Assembly: GCA_902362375.1 (NCBI GenBank) | Contig: CABIVS010000008.1 | Coordinates: 142,696-206,695 of the forward strand | Direction of reading: 5' to 3' | From: Bacteroidaceae bacterium | GTDB lineage: Bacteria > Bacteroidota > Bacteroidia > Bacteroidales > Bacteroidaceae | Length of the DNA: 64,000 nucleotides | Shown: positions 37,229 through 46,755 of the stretch, piece after piece | How positions within the stretch are numbered: position 1 is the stretch's first letter | Layout of the letters: every line of letters begins with the position of its first letter | Notes under the pieces: generated by a model | Database searches by the model: none | What the model was told of the DNA's origin: nothing | The model's input: only the letters and a program-made list of their open reading frames with translations | Program-made: the position numbers and the translations under genes

Positions 37229-39850
37229 TTAGAAATAAATTTTGTAGCTGATGTTCGGAATCAGACCTGCTCCGTCTTTTTCTTCTACTACGCTCGTTCT
37301 TTCATTGTATTGATAGAAATGCATTCCGGTACGCATACCCACATTCAGTATCTTCAGAGAAAACTCGTGGGATACTCTTTTCTTATTGATCCGGAAGCTG
37401 ATGGAAACATCACCGTTTATAGATGGATTGAATCGTTTAGTATATGCTTTGCTCTCGTCAAAGACAATGTCTTTTTCCTCCTGACTTTTTTCTTCATCCA
37501 CAGGTGTATAGCGTCCTCCTCCCTGAAAGAACAGGCGACCGTTTACACTTAATACATTCTGTTTGAGTCTGCCAACCATCCATTCTTTTCCGGCGAGCAG
37601 GTTCACTAAAAAACTTTTATCCAGTCTCGTATTTCGCCAGATACGGTCTCCTCCCCTATATTTCGATTTGAATAATGAAGCTGTAAGCATATAGTAGAAG
37701 CCATTCTTCATGTATTGTTCCAGTGTTATATCTATTCCATAGTTTTTGGCTATTCCGGTGTTTGTCAATATGCGGTCTAAATAGAATTCTTCGTAATTGA
37801 TAATCGAAAAGGAGGAGTTTTCCTCAACCGGTATGTGGAACAAGTATTGATAATAGGGTTCTATTTTCAGATGTAGGCTCTGATTGATATTCCAGTCATA
37901 AGTGAATCCGAAATGATGTGCCTTTGAGAAGTCCAGGTACCGATTTGATTTCTTTTTACCATTGATTATCTGTTCAACAAAGTAATAGTCGAGCCTTTCC
38001 CGGCGGCTATGCAAGCCGTAAGCTGCTGCTAAAGAATGTGCAGGATTTATTTTCCATTTAAGGGCAACTCTCGGTTCTATCGACCAGTTCTTGTTTAAAG
38101 TAAAATATTGTCCGGTAACCCCTAAACTGGTTGTCAGATTGTTGCTCAAGTTTATTACGGAATTACTATATGCCGAGAGGACTGTACTTTCTCCACTGCC
38201 TTTCGATATTTGTTCCATAGGTTTGTTTAATCCCAAATAAGGGCTGACTTTGTAATCAAGATCATATTTAAGTTCCGTAATGGTAATCCCTGTTCTGTTG
38301 GTATGCCTCGGACTGAATTTCTTATTCAGATATGAATTGAATACTAAATTCCATCTGCTATTCTGAATATCTGCCACATTAATAATAGCGTCGTCGGTAT
38401 GTAAGTCCGCCAATGAACGGTCTTTGGAATAGGTAGCGGATAGAGAAGAACGGATATAAGTATTTTCATCCAGTACATATTTGTGCGCTAAGCCACCTGC
38501 CAGTTTATCCAGTTTATTATATCCCGACGACCGGTCTCCCATCGTTTCCCATTCGGAACGTTCCAAAACATCTGCTTTATTCCTGTCTATCAATCCTAAT
38601 CCCCAAATCGAAAAGGTTCCGGCTTTACGTGTGGGAAAATTTAGTTTGAAGGCTAAATCCTGATATTTCAGGTTGATGTCATTACCCGATGCCAGTGAAG
38701 TAGTAGAAAAGCGATAATTCACCAGATAGGAACTTCCCCGTTTTTTACTGATAGGACCTTCCGAAGCTAAATCTATGCCCATGAGTCCGACCTGAAAGGC
38801 ATGTTCGTACTTCTGATTATTACCATTGCGCAAATGCATATCGAAAACACCGGATAAGGCATTACTGTATTCCGCGGGGAAAGCTCCGTTGTAGAAATCG
38901 GAGTTTCCGATAACTTGTGTACTTAAAGCAGACAGGAATCCCCCTCCCAGCCCTGCTAAATCGGCAAAATGAGTCGGATTAGGTATTTCAATTCCCTCCA
39001 GTCTCCATTGGGTAAATTGCGGAGCATTTCCCCGGATGGCGACCGCATTGGTACCGACATCTCCTGCCACTCCAGCAAATGCAGAACTTAACCGTGCCGG
39101 ATCATCAAACCCATTGGCAAATCGGGACGCTTCTTCAATACTAATCATACGTCCTCCCGTAATAGCCATCGGGTTGACTGTCCGGTCTTTTTTTATTTCC
39201 GGTTTGACAAGCACTTCAGCCAAATCCTGCACATTTTCATCCATAGGGATTTCTACAAATACTTCTTTGGATGATGTGACAGACACTTCGCTAATGATAC
39301 TTGGGCGATACCCCATAAAAGATGCCTGAATATTATAACGTCCTATCGGGACGTTATTAATCCGGAAATTTCCCCGGTTGTCAGTTGAGCCTCCCAGTGA
39401 AGGTTTCTCTGCTATACAGACGGAGGCATATTCTATTGGCGTATTGGTTTTGGAATCAACAACGATTCCTCTTATCGTTTGAGTCAGTTTTTGTGTATCG
39501 TCATTGGCAGGCTTTTGCCGGTTATCTTGCAAAGAAATAATAATATGATATCCTTTTATTTTATATACATATCCGGTTTCTTTTAAGAGCTGAGTCATCG
39601 CTTTGTCGACAGCTACATTTTTAAGAGATAAAGACTGCTTCTTTTCTAAATCCAGATTCGATTGTTCGTAAGCGATGCTATATCCGGTTTGTGATTCAAT
39701 TTGGGCAAAGGCCTCTTTTAATGAGATTCTTTTATTTTGTATGGTAATCTTTTTTTCTTTATTCTGTGCCACAGTTGTAAGAGAGAGAAAAGTAAAAAAT
39801 AAAAAAATGGCGAGCTTAGCTGCCCGTTTATTCGTATTAATTCGATTCAT
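37229..39850 (-). CDS. STN-domain TonB-dependent receptor (FecA-like transducer)
   Basis: The 873-residue receptor has a signal peptide (to about residue 28, ending TTVAQ), an STN signalling domain (about 33-108, KRISLKEAFAQIESQTGYSIAYEQ), a carboxypeptidase-regulatory-like domain (about 125-210), a plug (about 225-330) and a beta-barrel to the C-terminus (PNISYKIYF). The STN domain is known to contact FecR-type anti-sigma factors, and the anti-sigma and ECF sigma genes lie directly upstream. No SusD partner is encoded, unlike typical glycan systems. Confidence 0.92.
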   Translation of the reverse strand: MNRINTNKRAAKLAIFLFFTFLSLTTVAQNKEKKITIQNKRISLKEAFAQIESQTGYSIAYEQSNLDLEKKQSLSLKNVAVDKAMTQLLKETGYVYKIKGYHIIISLQDNRQKPANDDTQKLTQTIRGIVVDSKTNTPIEYASVCIAEKPSLGGSTDNRGNFRINNVPIGRYNIQASFMGYRPSIISEVSVTSSKEVFVEIPMDENVQDLAEVLVKPEIKKDRTVNPMAITGGRMISIEEASRFANGFDDPARLSSAFAGVAGDVGTNAVAIRGNAPQFTQWRLEGIEIPNPTHFADLAGLGGGFLSALSTQVIGNSDFYNGAFPAEYSNALSGVFDMHLRNGNNQKYEHAFQVGLMGIDLASEGPISKKRGSSYLVNYRFSTTSLASGNDINLKYQDLAFKLNFPTRKAGTFSIWGLGLIDRNKADVLERSEWETMGDRSSGYNKLDKLAGGLAHKYVLDENTYIRSSLSATYSKDRSLADLHTDDAIINVADIQNSRWNLVFNSYLNKKFSPRHTNRTGITITELKYDLDYKVSPYLGLNKPMEQISKGSGESTVLSAYSNSVINLSNNLTTSLGVTGQYFTLNKNWSIEPRVALKWKINPAHSLAAAYGLHSRRERLDYYFVEQIINGKKKSNRYLDFSKAHHFGFTYDWNINQSLHLKIEPYYQYLFHIPVEENSSFSIINYEEFYLDRILTNTGIAKNYGIDITLEQYMKNGFYYMLTASLFKSKYRGGDRIWRNTRLDKSFLVNLLAGKEWMVGRLKQNVLSVNGRLFFQGGGRYTPVDEEKSQEEKDIVFDESKAYTKRFNPSINGDVSISFRINKKRVSHEFSLKILNVGMRTGMHFYQYNERTSVVEEKDGAGLIPNISYKIYF

Positions 39851-39914
39851 TATTCTATATTTGTATGTTGATACTTCATTTTACGTCACTTGTTGAATGA
39901 GGATAGACATTTCA

Positions 39915-39950
39915 GAACTGGGAAGAGGGTCTCAAGCTGCTTCCCGGTTC
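39915..39950. terminator. Intercistronic hairpin between fecR-type and TonB receptor genes
   Basis: The arms GAACTGGGAAG (39915-39925) and CTTCCCGGTTC (39940-39950) lie in the 124-base gap. The T run follows on the plus strand, not the minus strand that carries the genes. It is therefore more likely an mRNA-processing or attenuation hairpin for the operon than a normal terminator. Confidence 0.5.
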
Positions 39951-39974
39951 TTTTTGTTCATAGGCTGTTTCTTT

Positions 39975-40949
39975 TTATGGTTGGGTTAATACTATTTTAT
40001 TTTCATGTTGTTGATAATCAAAGCCGATGATATCTTTCAAGATATTCAGTATTTCATCCAGATCTTCATCTTTCAGAAATTTGACAGTATATCGTTTGGA
40101 CACAGGGATATTTGCCTCATTATCAATCGTGGTGTTATAGTGTCTTTCGAGGGTTCGGAATATTTCTCCGGCAGTAGCATTGGTAAAGATCAGTTTTCCC
40201 ACCACCCAACTGTTGGTATCATTAGTATCTATCACTGATATATGGATGTCTGACGACTTCTTATCGTATGTAAGCTGTTCATTGGGTTTAAGTATGCGGG
40301 GAGGTTGGGACTGGACGCTCACTTCTACCTTGCCGCTCGTCAGTGTAGTCGTTATTTTTTCATCATTAGGATAGGCTTTCACGTTGAATTTGGTTCCAAG
40401 AACCTTCACGGAAAGTTGGGAAGTTTCCACGATGAAAGGACTTGCAGTATCTTTTTGGACAGAGAAATAAGCTTCACCGTTAAGAATGACCAAACGTTTA
40501 TCTTTAGCAAAAGTTTCCGGATATACAATGGTGCTTCCCGCATTCAACCAAACTTCTGAACTGTCCGGCAAGATTAGACGCTTCTGTTCTCCGTAGGCAA
40601 CGGATACCTCTATCATCTCGTTTTGGGGAGAAAGATAGCAGAACATTCCTCCTGCCAATAAAAGCAATGGAACAACAACAGCAGCAACACGGGCAAACCT
40701 CTGATAAGAAGCGATACTCGCCAGATGTTCCTTGTTGTATCCGGTTCTTAAATTTACCCGTTCCAGTGAGGCATAAGTGCTCGAATCGGCTTCTACGTCC
40801 AATTCATTCCAATAATCCAATGAAGCTTTTGCTTTCGCCTGCTGGTTTTTATCTTTAATGATCCATTTCTGCACTTTCTCTTCCGTTTCAGATGGAAAGC
40901 GGGCGGAAAGGAACATTCTGATGATTTTGGTGATATTACTTTTCTTCAT
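39975..40949 (-). CDS. FecR-family anti-sigma factor (DUF4974)
   Basis: This 324-residue membrane protein has a cytoplasmic N-terminus that would bind the sigma factor (to about 85), one membrane helix (VAAVVVPLLLLAGGMFCYL), a FecR periplasmic domain (ILPDSSEVWLNAGSTIVYPETF, GEAYFSVQKDTASPFIVET) and the C-terminal DUF4974 domain (LEDLDEILNILKDIIGFDY-like). It should relay the state of the STN receptor to the ECF sigma factor encoded upstream. Confidence 0.94.
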   Translation of the reverse strand: MKKSNITKIIRMFLSARFPSETEEKVQKWIIKDKNQQAKAKASLDYWNELDVEADSSTYASLERVNLRTGYNKEHLASIASYQRFARVAAVVVPLLLLAGGMFCYLSPQNEMIEVSVAYGEQKRLILPDSSEVWLNAGSTIVYPETFAKDKRLVILNGEAYFSVQKDTASPFIVETSQLSVKVLGTKFNVKAYPNDEKITTTLTSGKVEVSVQSQPPRILKPNEQLTYDKKSSDIHISVIDTNDTNSWVVGKLIFTNATAGEIFRTLERHYNTTIDNEANIPVSKRYTVKFLKDEDLDEILNILKDIIGFDYQQHENKIVLTQP

Positions 40950-41046
40950 TTTTGCTGCACTTTACTATATATACAGTTTGGTGGCAAAAAGCTCAATAAG
41001 AAAATGAATATTTTTGGAGAAAAAATAAGTAAAGAAGAAAATAAAG

Positions 41047-41598
41047 TTACAATAATGATAACAGAAAACATGAAATGACCTTCCGTATCTCTTTCAAAGC
41101 GAGGCTTAGCTGGCTTTCAACATTTCTTTTGGTAGTGTTCAGTCGTTCGGCAATCTCGGCATTGGATAATCCTTCATTGCGACTTAATGTATAGATCATT
41201 CTCCGTTGTTCGGGCATTCCTCCGACAAGTTTGTCAATCAACATTTCCAATTCCTTGGCAATAAGGTCTTCTTCGGAAGTAGAGCTATATCCTGTTTCTT
41301 GATTATGGTTCAGGTAGGCATCGGACACATATTTATGTTTCAGAAAGTTGATTGCTGCATTTCTTGCAATGGTGTGCAAATAAGAATTGAATGATTTAGA
41401 CATATCAATCGAATGACGGTTGATCCAAAGATTGACAAATAAATCCTCTGTCAGCTCTTCTGCATCAGGCTCCGATTTTATATATCCGTCAATAAATGCT
41501 TTGGTTTTGTTGTAGTATGCAATAAAAATAGTCTCAAAGGCCTTGTGATTCCCATCCTGAAAGGCCTCCAACGTTTTTATATCAATATTGTTATTCAT
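41047..41598 (-). CDS. ECF sigma-70 family RNA polymerase sigma factor
   Basis: This 183-residue sigma factor has region 2 (FETIFIAYYNKTKAFIDGYI and AEELTEDLFVNLWINR) and region 4 (LPEQRRMIY-like GGMPEQRRMIYTLSRNEGLSNAEIAERLNTTKRNVESQLSLAL). It belongs to the Bacteroidota FecI-like group. The ATG at 41598 is chosen over an upstream TTG. The order sigma, anti-sigma, receptor matches known trans-envelope signalling units. Confidence 0.94.
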   Translation of the reverse strand: MNNNIDIKTLEAFQDGNHKAFETIFIAYYNKTKAFIDGYIKSEPDAEELTEDLFVNLWINRHSIDMSKSFNSYLHTIARNAAINFLKHKYVSDAYLNHNQETGYSSTSEEDLIAKELEMLIDKLVGGMPEQRRMIYTLSRNEGLSNAEIAERLNTTKRNVESQLSLALKEIRKVISCFLLSLL

Positions 41599-41698
41599 AC
41601 TATTTCCCAACTTTCATTTCATTGGGACAAAAGAAGCAATAATTTATTTTATAAAGATGGTCTTTTTTGAAATATTAATGATATTAGAAAGATTTATT

Positions 41699-41944
41699 CT
41701 ATTTTAATGACCGATAGAGAATACCAAATACATTCAGCAGATACCCCAATAAACACAATAACGGGGCAATGCGTATACGTGTTCCACTAAATATATCGGG
41801 ATTATAGGCGGCAGAGGTACTCCCCTCGCCGCTCATTAATATATATCCTATGATAATCAATATAGAGCCGATAATTAAGATGACGTAATTTCTTTTGCCC
41901 AATACTGTTTTTATTTCTTCTTCTCTTATTCTTTTCGATTTCAT
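41699..41944 (-). CDS. DUF3098 family membrane protein
   Basis: The 81-residue protein has two membrane helices (YVILIIGSILIIIGYILMSG and IAPLLCLLGYLLNVFGILY) joined by a loop with NPDIFSGTRIRIAP, the pattern of the Bacteroidota family DUF3098. Its function is not known. It starts 11 bases after the DUF2723 gene, so the two are probably co-transcribed. Confidence 0.82.
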   Translation of the reverse strand: MKSKRIREEEIKTVLGKRNYVILIIGSILIIIGYILMSGEGSTSAAYNPDIFSGTRIRIAPLLCLLGYLLNVFGILYRSLK

Positions 41945-41955
41945 ATTCTTTGAGT

Positions 41956-44900
41956 TTAGTTGTGATCATTCATTAGTTGAGTAAAGCGCATATATTTCTT
42001 TTCAAATTGCTGATTACTTTGTTCATATCTCTTTTTATCCATATTCTTCAGTAATTCATTGCACTGATTCCATTGCCAGAACCTATACAAACAATCCCGT
42101 TGAACCATCCCTATCCGGTTATCTCCCAATGAGAAAGCCCAGTCGATATAATTTTCCAATTCTGCTATCAGATGATTCAATAGATCGGTCGCTCTCTGCG
42201 TTTCTCCTATGGAAGCATAAGCGGTGGCTATATCATACGAACCACTCTCGAATACTTCGGGAACATTATATGCCGGAATAGCTTGCCTAGCATATTCCAA
42301 TACTTTTCTGGCACGGATGTCGTCTCCTTGTTTCACCAGTTCTTTAGCCAATTGTGCAAAGAGCCTTCGATGAGAATAACAGATGCGCAGGGTTGTTTCG
42401 TCCAGATAAAGTCCGGGAGTATCCAATCCTCCGTATTTATATCTGTTCATCACATTCTCGTAGAGCTTCTCCGTATCTATGGCATATCCGTTGCCTTCTT
42501 CTACGTCTCCCCATTCTTTATAGTTGAAAGGAGTAAACCGGAATGCTAACCCTTCCTGAACAAAGTAGTCATCAAACTTCAGTTTACCGGAGTTGCCTAC
42601 CGAGATAGCCATGTACAGGGGACGTTCCCAGTTACAGTTAGCCAAGATCTCGAGCATGAGCAAGTCCACTTTAGTCAGCAGACGTATATCTTTTAGAGAA
42701 ATAGACAGTTTATCCGGTATTGCATCTCTTAGTTCTTCCCCTTTTAAATGACGAATGGCTTCAGGCAACATCATTCCCGAACGGAGTACTGCATCCTTAT
42801 CAATATGGATATTTATTGTATCGGTAGGTATCACATGGAATTCCTGTTTCTCCGCAAACACCCAATATTTCAGGATATTCTTTATTTCATACGGATCATC
42901 TCCAAAACTATCACGGGCTTCTTCGGGATGTTTCTGATACAATGCTTCTATCTGTTTCTTCAATTCCGGACGAACAGCCACATATTCGTTCTTCCCTTCC
43001 TGGTATTGATTTTGATCCCAACTGATCGGTAGTCCGAGAGCATCGTATAGAGGACATTGTTGCTGATAAATGTACCAGTCGGTCTGCGCATAACTTAAAT
43101 TGCAGATACGTACATCTCTGCGTACTTCTTCCGTATCCTGATTATACCACAAGGGGAACGTATCATTATCCCCGTTACAGAATATAATCGGATTTCCTTT
43201 GTCGGGAAGTGTCATCAGATAGTTAGCTCCAAAGTCACGACAGGTATACCGGTTGCTTCGATCGTGGTCATTCCATGTTTGACTTGCCATTTGTATGGGG
43301 ACAAACAGGCAAAGCAGCATAAGTAAGCTGACCGGAAAGATTTTTGCCTGTTTCCTGCGAAGCATGTCACAGCATCCGGCGGCTCCCATTCCAATCCAGA
43401 TGGCGAATGCATAAAACGAACCTGCATACGCATAATCCCGTTCACGAGGTTGTCCGGGAGTCTGATTCAGATAGAGCACAATAGCCAATCCCGTCATGAA
43501 GAAAAGGAAAAATAAGACACTGAATTGCTGCTTGCCTTTTTCCCCGCGTGTCCATTGCCAATAGATACCGAGTAATCCTAATAATAATGGTAAGCCATAG
43601 AACACATTGTGACCTTTGTTCTCACGCAAAGATTCCGGCAAAAGTTTTTGATCCCCCAGCCGCAGATTATCGAGCCAGGAAATTCCTGTAATCCAGTTAC
43701 CATGTTCCGGTTCACCGCTTCCTTGAATATCATTCTGTCGTCCGACAAAATTCCATAGAAAATAGCGCCAGTACATGTAGTTGAGTTGGTATGTGATAAA
43801 ATAAGTCAGGTTCTCTTTTTGTGTGGGAGCCTCATTTGCACCCCCTCCGGACCATCCTTTGTAAGAAGCGGCCGAACGATCATTCCACATTCGTGGAAAC
43901 AACATATTTTGAGTGTAGCACACGTCTTCTTTATAGCGGATAATTTTATACTTGCCTTCCTTCTTATCCGGCCGATAGATGGCAGTCCCTTTTTCGGTCT
44001 TTACCTTGTAATAGTCTCCTTCGGGCACATACTCCGGTTCGGATGCATAGGTTCTCCCATAAAGTAAAGGAGCACTTTCATACTGTTCGCGATTCAGGTA
44101 GCTTTTGAGCGTGAAAATATTATCCGGTGCATTCTCGTTGAGCGGCGTATTAGCATTGGCACGAATGAGTATGACCGCATAGGTGGTATATCCTATGGTG
44201 AGCATGAGTAAACACCACAAACCGGTATTCACAATGCGTTTTCTAAACCGATAAATGGCTCCTATCAGTAAAAACAGGACCAAACCCAGAAAGACGATCA
44301 ATCCTGACTGGAAGGGTAATCCCATCACATTGACAAAGAATAATTCGAACCATCCTCCTACATCAGCCATTCCGGGTATATAAATAAAAAGAATTAATAC
44401 AATAAGAATACCGGATAATGCAATGGCCCCAATAACTCCCTTGAGTGATAGAGTCTGATATTTTTGGTAATAGAACACTAATACAATGGCAGGAATACAA
44501 AGCAGATTAAGCAAATGCACTCCGATTGAAAGACCTATAATATAGGCTATCAGGATAATCCAGCGGTCACCGGACACAGAATCTGCTTCATCCTGCCAGC
44601 GAAGAATCATCCAAAATACCAAGGCTGTAAGGAAAGAAGAGAAAGCATATACCTCCCCCTCTACCGCACTAAACCAGAATGTATCACTGAAAGTATAAGC
44701 TAAAGCTCCCACAAAACCTGCTCCCAGAATGATAATAACATCCATGACAGATAATTTCCGTTCATCGCCCACAAGCAAGGCTCTCACTAATCGGGTAATA
44801 CTCCAGAAAAGAAACAAGATACAACCGGCACTCAATAGTGCATTTAAAAAGTTAACCATTCCCGATACTTGCGAAGCATCGGAAGCAAACTGGGTAAACA

Positions 44901-45093
44901 GGTTTCCGACAAGCATATAGAAAGGTGCTCCCGGTGGATGCCCTATCTGTAATTTTTCAGCACAAGAAATAAATTCGGGACAATCCCAAAAACTTGCGGT
45001 TGGTTCGATGGTCATTCCATACACAAACGCTGCTATCAGAAAGACCAGCCACCCACCGAAATCATTCCATCTTTTAAATAATAAGTTGCTCAT
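41956..45093 (-). CDS. DUF2723 multi-pass membrane protein
   Basis: This 1045-residue protein begins MSNLLFKRWNDFGGWLVFLI, with about 12-13 membrane helices in the first 600 residues and the DUF2723 signature (TIEPTASFWDCPEFISCAEKLQIGHPPGAPFYMLVG). A soluble C-terminal part carries helical TPR-like segments (residues about 870-1030). DUF2723 proteins resemble GT-C type glycosyltransferases and are proposed to take part in Bacteroidota protein O-glycosylation. The ATG at 45093 is chosen; a -7 box at 45115-45122 allows only a very short leader. Palindrome arrays lie 320-520 bases upstream. Confidence 0.9.
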   Translation of the reverse strand: MSNLLFKRWNDFGGWLVFLIAAFVYGMTIEPTASFWDCPEFISCAEKLQIGHPPGAPFYMLVGNLFTQFASDASQVSGMVNFLNALLSAGCILFLFWSITRLVRALLVGDERKLSVMDVIIILGAGFVGALAYTFSDTFWFSAVEGEVYAFSSFLTALVFWMILRWQDEADSVSGDRWIILIAYIIGLSIGVHLLNLLCIPAIVLVFYYQKYQTLSLKGVIGAIALSGILIVLILFIYIPGMADVGGWFELFFVNVMGLPFQSGLIVFLGLVLFLLIGAIYRFRKRIVNTGLWCLLMLTIGYTTYAVILIRANANTPLNENAPDNIFTLKSYLNREQYESAPLLYGRTYASEPEYVPEGDYYKVKTEKGTAIYRPDKKEGKYKIIRYKEDVCYTQNMLFPRMWNDRSAASYKGWSGGGANEAPTQKENLTYFITYQLNYMYWRYFLWNFVGRQNDIQGSGEPEHGNWITGISWLDNLRLGDQKLLPESLRENKGHNVFYGLPLLLGLLGIYWQWTRGEKGKQQFSVLFFLFFMTGLAIVLYLNQTPGQPRERDYAYAGSFYAFAIWIGMGAAGCCDMLRRKQAKIFPVSLLMLLCLFVPIQMASQTWNDHDRSNRYTCRDFGANYLMTLPDKGNPIIFCNGDNDTFPLWYNQDTEEVRRDVRICNLSYAQTDWYIYQQQCPLYDALGLPISWDQNQYQEGKNEYVAVRPELKKQIEALYQKHPEEARDSFGDDPYEIKNILKYWVFAEKQEFHVIPTDTINIHIDKDAVLRSGMMLPEAIRHLKGEELRDAIPDKLSISLKDIRLLTKVDLLMLEILANCNWERPLYMAISVGNSGKLKFDDYFVQEGLAFRFTPFNYKEWGDVEEGNGYAIDTEKLYENVMNRYKYGGLDTPGLYLDETTLRICYSHRRLFAQLAKELVKQGDDIRARKVLEYARQAIPAYNVPEVFESGSYDIATAYASIGETQRATDLLNHLIAELENYIDWAFSLGDNRIGMVQRDCLYRFWQWNQCNELLKNMDKKRYEQSNQQFEKKYMRFTQLMNDHN

Positions 45094-45114
45094 TGTTCTG
45101 TACTTTTTTGTTTG

Positions 45115-45122
45115 CAAAGTTA
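45115..45122 (-). promoter_or_regulatory. -7 promoter box for DUF2723-DUF3098
   Basis: The minus strand reads TAACTTTG, an exact TAnnTTTG match 21 bases before the ATG, so transcription begins close to the start codon. Confidence 0.6.
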
Positions 45123-45418
45123 CAGGACATACTGCTAAAACAGGTATTTTTTACCGGACGGTTACGGACGGAAGTTAACGATAAGATGTTGATAATCAAC
45201 AATAACAAAGATGAAAGAATAGACGAAAACAGACAGAAGATAAATCAGGTACAAATAAAGCAATGGCATAGGATAGTAAATGGCATGAGAATGCCAAGGT
45301 GTCACATATGGATTCATTAGGATATTAGGAAAAACAAGTGTCACTCTTGCTTTTTACTATTTAATTTCGTATCTTTAGTGATTTCAATCTTTTTGAAAAC
45401 AGATAATCATATTACAGA

Positions 45419-45498
45419 ATGACAAATATCACCTTATAAAGTGACATTTGTCACCCTATAGGATGACCATCGTCCCGTTATAACGGGACAACTACCCG
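45419..45498. repeat. Array C: four 14-bp palindromes at exact 22-bp spacing
   Basis: The units start at 45419, 45441, 45463 and 45485. The clearest is GTGACATTTGTCAC (second unit); the others are ATGACAAATATCAC, ATGACCATCGTCCC and GGGACAACTACCCG. The core differs from arrays A and B, but the unit number and 22-bp period are the same. Confidence 0.7.
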
Positions 45499-45515
45499 AC
45501 TGCATAAAAGATGAC

Positions 45516-45615
45516 TAATTTCTGTACTAAAAACCATTAATCTCTGCAACGAAAATCCTTAAATGTAGTAAGGAGATAATGAATCATTACCAGATAATAA
45601 TTAATTGCTGTACTA
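45516..45615. repeat. Array D: weak 22-bp direct repeat
   Basis: TAAT(T/C)TCTG-type units start at 45516 and 45538 (15 of 22 positions identical), with related segments at 45560 and 45582. A copy of CTGTACTAAAA recurs 86 bases after the first (45522 and 45608). The last copy overlaps the stop codon of the TPR regulator gene. Confidence 0.4.
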
Positions 45616-46716
45616 AAATGAAGGAGCCCCCAATGATTTCACAATATCTTCCAGTGACTCTTTAGAATTTGCCAACATCAGTTTCTCCGTTTTTATTCTG
45701 GAGATTCTCCGGGTCAGCGTTTCTGTAGTCAGTTTCATTAAATCAGAAAAGCAAGCAGGTTGGACTCCCTCCCGCAGAAAAGCACATACCCTTAAATCCT
45801 CTTCCGTGAGCTTCGGACCTATTTCTTTTAATTTAGATACAAGTCCATAAACATTTTCCTGAAGTCGCAGTAACTCTGTCCAGTCTTTCTCGGAGAAAGA
45901 AGGGATCTTAGAAGACAAAACATTCCGTTCTTTAAACTGTCGTACTTTTGAGACAACGGGAGAACTTTCATAGATATGTAGTTGAAGAGACTGATACTTC
46001 TCTTCAAGGTGGTTACATTGCAACATCAGCTTATCCGATTCAACATCTTTCTTCAGTATTTCTTCTTTGAAAAGATCCAGTTGGGAAAGTACGTGCCGGT
46101 TTTTCTTCCAGAGTAGTCCAAGCAATAAAGACATCACACCAAACATTCCTAAAGCAGAAGAAAGAATCACTGAGGAATCGTTTTTACCGTCATTCAACAT
46201 CAACTGACTGGCGTATGCCTTTCTTTCCATTTCCAGTGCTTCATCAAAGTTACCGTATTTCTGATAATAAAGACTACATCGTTTGCAGATTTTTGCCAGA
46301 TGATCGTATTCCTCTGTTTCTTTGGCAAGTTTGATTGCCTCCTTAAAGTGGATTTCTGCCTCCTCTTGCTGTTCCAGATCACTTTCTACACAGGCAAGAT
46401 AATAATATGCTTTTGATTTTTGATATTCATTGCCATTCTTCTCATAATAAGATGCCGCCTGCCTGATCTGCTTATCAGAAGAATGAGGAATGCTTTTGTC
46501 CTCGTTGAGCTGGGTACATAATAAATTATATTCTGCCAGTTGGGCTTCATTCATTTGACTTGTCTGAATAGTCTCAAGAATAATAGATGCCGTATCCGGG
46601 TCCTGCGCCATGAGCTGTGCGGCTTTGTCTAACCCTTGCTTCACACTCGTTCCTTCCGGATGGCATGCAGCCAATGAAAGGAGCATCATATACAATAAAA
46701 TTCGAAGGTTATTCAT
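45613..46716 (-). CDS. Membrane-tethered TPR protein with C-terminal HTH-like domain
   Basis: This 367-residue protein has a lipoprotein-like N-terminus (LLSLAAC), TPR repeats (about 30-165, YYEKNGNEYQKSKAYYYLACVES), a membrane helix (VILSSALGMFGVMSLLLGLLW), a coiled coil (LDLFKEEILKKDVESDKLMLQ) and a C-terminal helical domain with LTEEDLRVCAFLREGVQPACFSDLMKLTTETLTRRISRIKTEK, which resembles a LuxR-like winged or helix-turn-helix domain. Bacteroides encode many such TPR-TM-HTH proteins as presumed membrane-bound regulators. The ATG at 46716 is chosen because the promoter box at 46756-46763 rules out 46758. The gene is flanked by palindrome arrays on both sides. Confidence 0.8.
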   Translation of the reverse strand: MNNLRILLYMMLLSLAACHPEGTSVKQGLDKAAQLMAQDPDTASIILETIQTSQMNEAQLAEYNLLCTQLNEDKSIPHSSDKQIRQAASYYEKNGNEYQKSKAYYYLACVESDLEQQEEAEIHFKEAIKLAKETEEYDHLAKICKRCSLYYQKYGNFDEALEMERKAYASQLMLNDGKNDSSVILSSALGMFGVMSLLLGLLWKKNRHVLSQLDLFKEEILKKDVESDKLMLQCNHLEEKYQSLQLHIYESSPVVSKVRQFKERNVLSSKIPSFSEKDWTELLRLQENVYGLVSKLKEIGPKLTEEDLRVCAFLREGVQPACFSDLMKLTTETLTRRISRIKTEKLMLANSKESLEDIVKSLGAPSF

Positions 46717-46755
46717 AACTCTATTTCTGTCTTTACAAAGGATTGATTGGATTTG

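Larger units (their letters stand above)
45094..45612. other. 519-base gene-free region with two repeat arrays
   Basis: Going left to right the region holds the DUF2723 promoter, about 300 bases with no recognised feature (containing GTGTCAC twice near 45300 and 45340), array C of four palindromes (45419-45498), and array D, a weaker 22-bp direct repeat (45516-45615) that runs into the 3' end of the TPR regulator gene. No credible reading frame is present. Confidence 0.65.

Noticed and set aside
45290..45350. GTGTCAC repeats near 45300 and 45340 as part of array C
   Set aside because: Their spacing is about 40 bases and does not fit the 22-bp phase.
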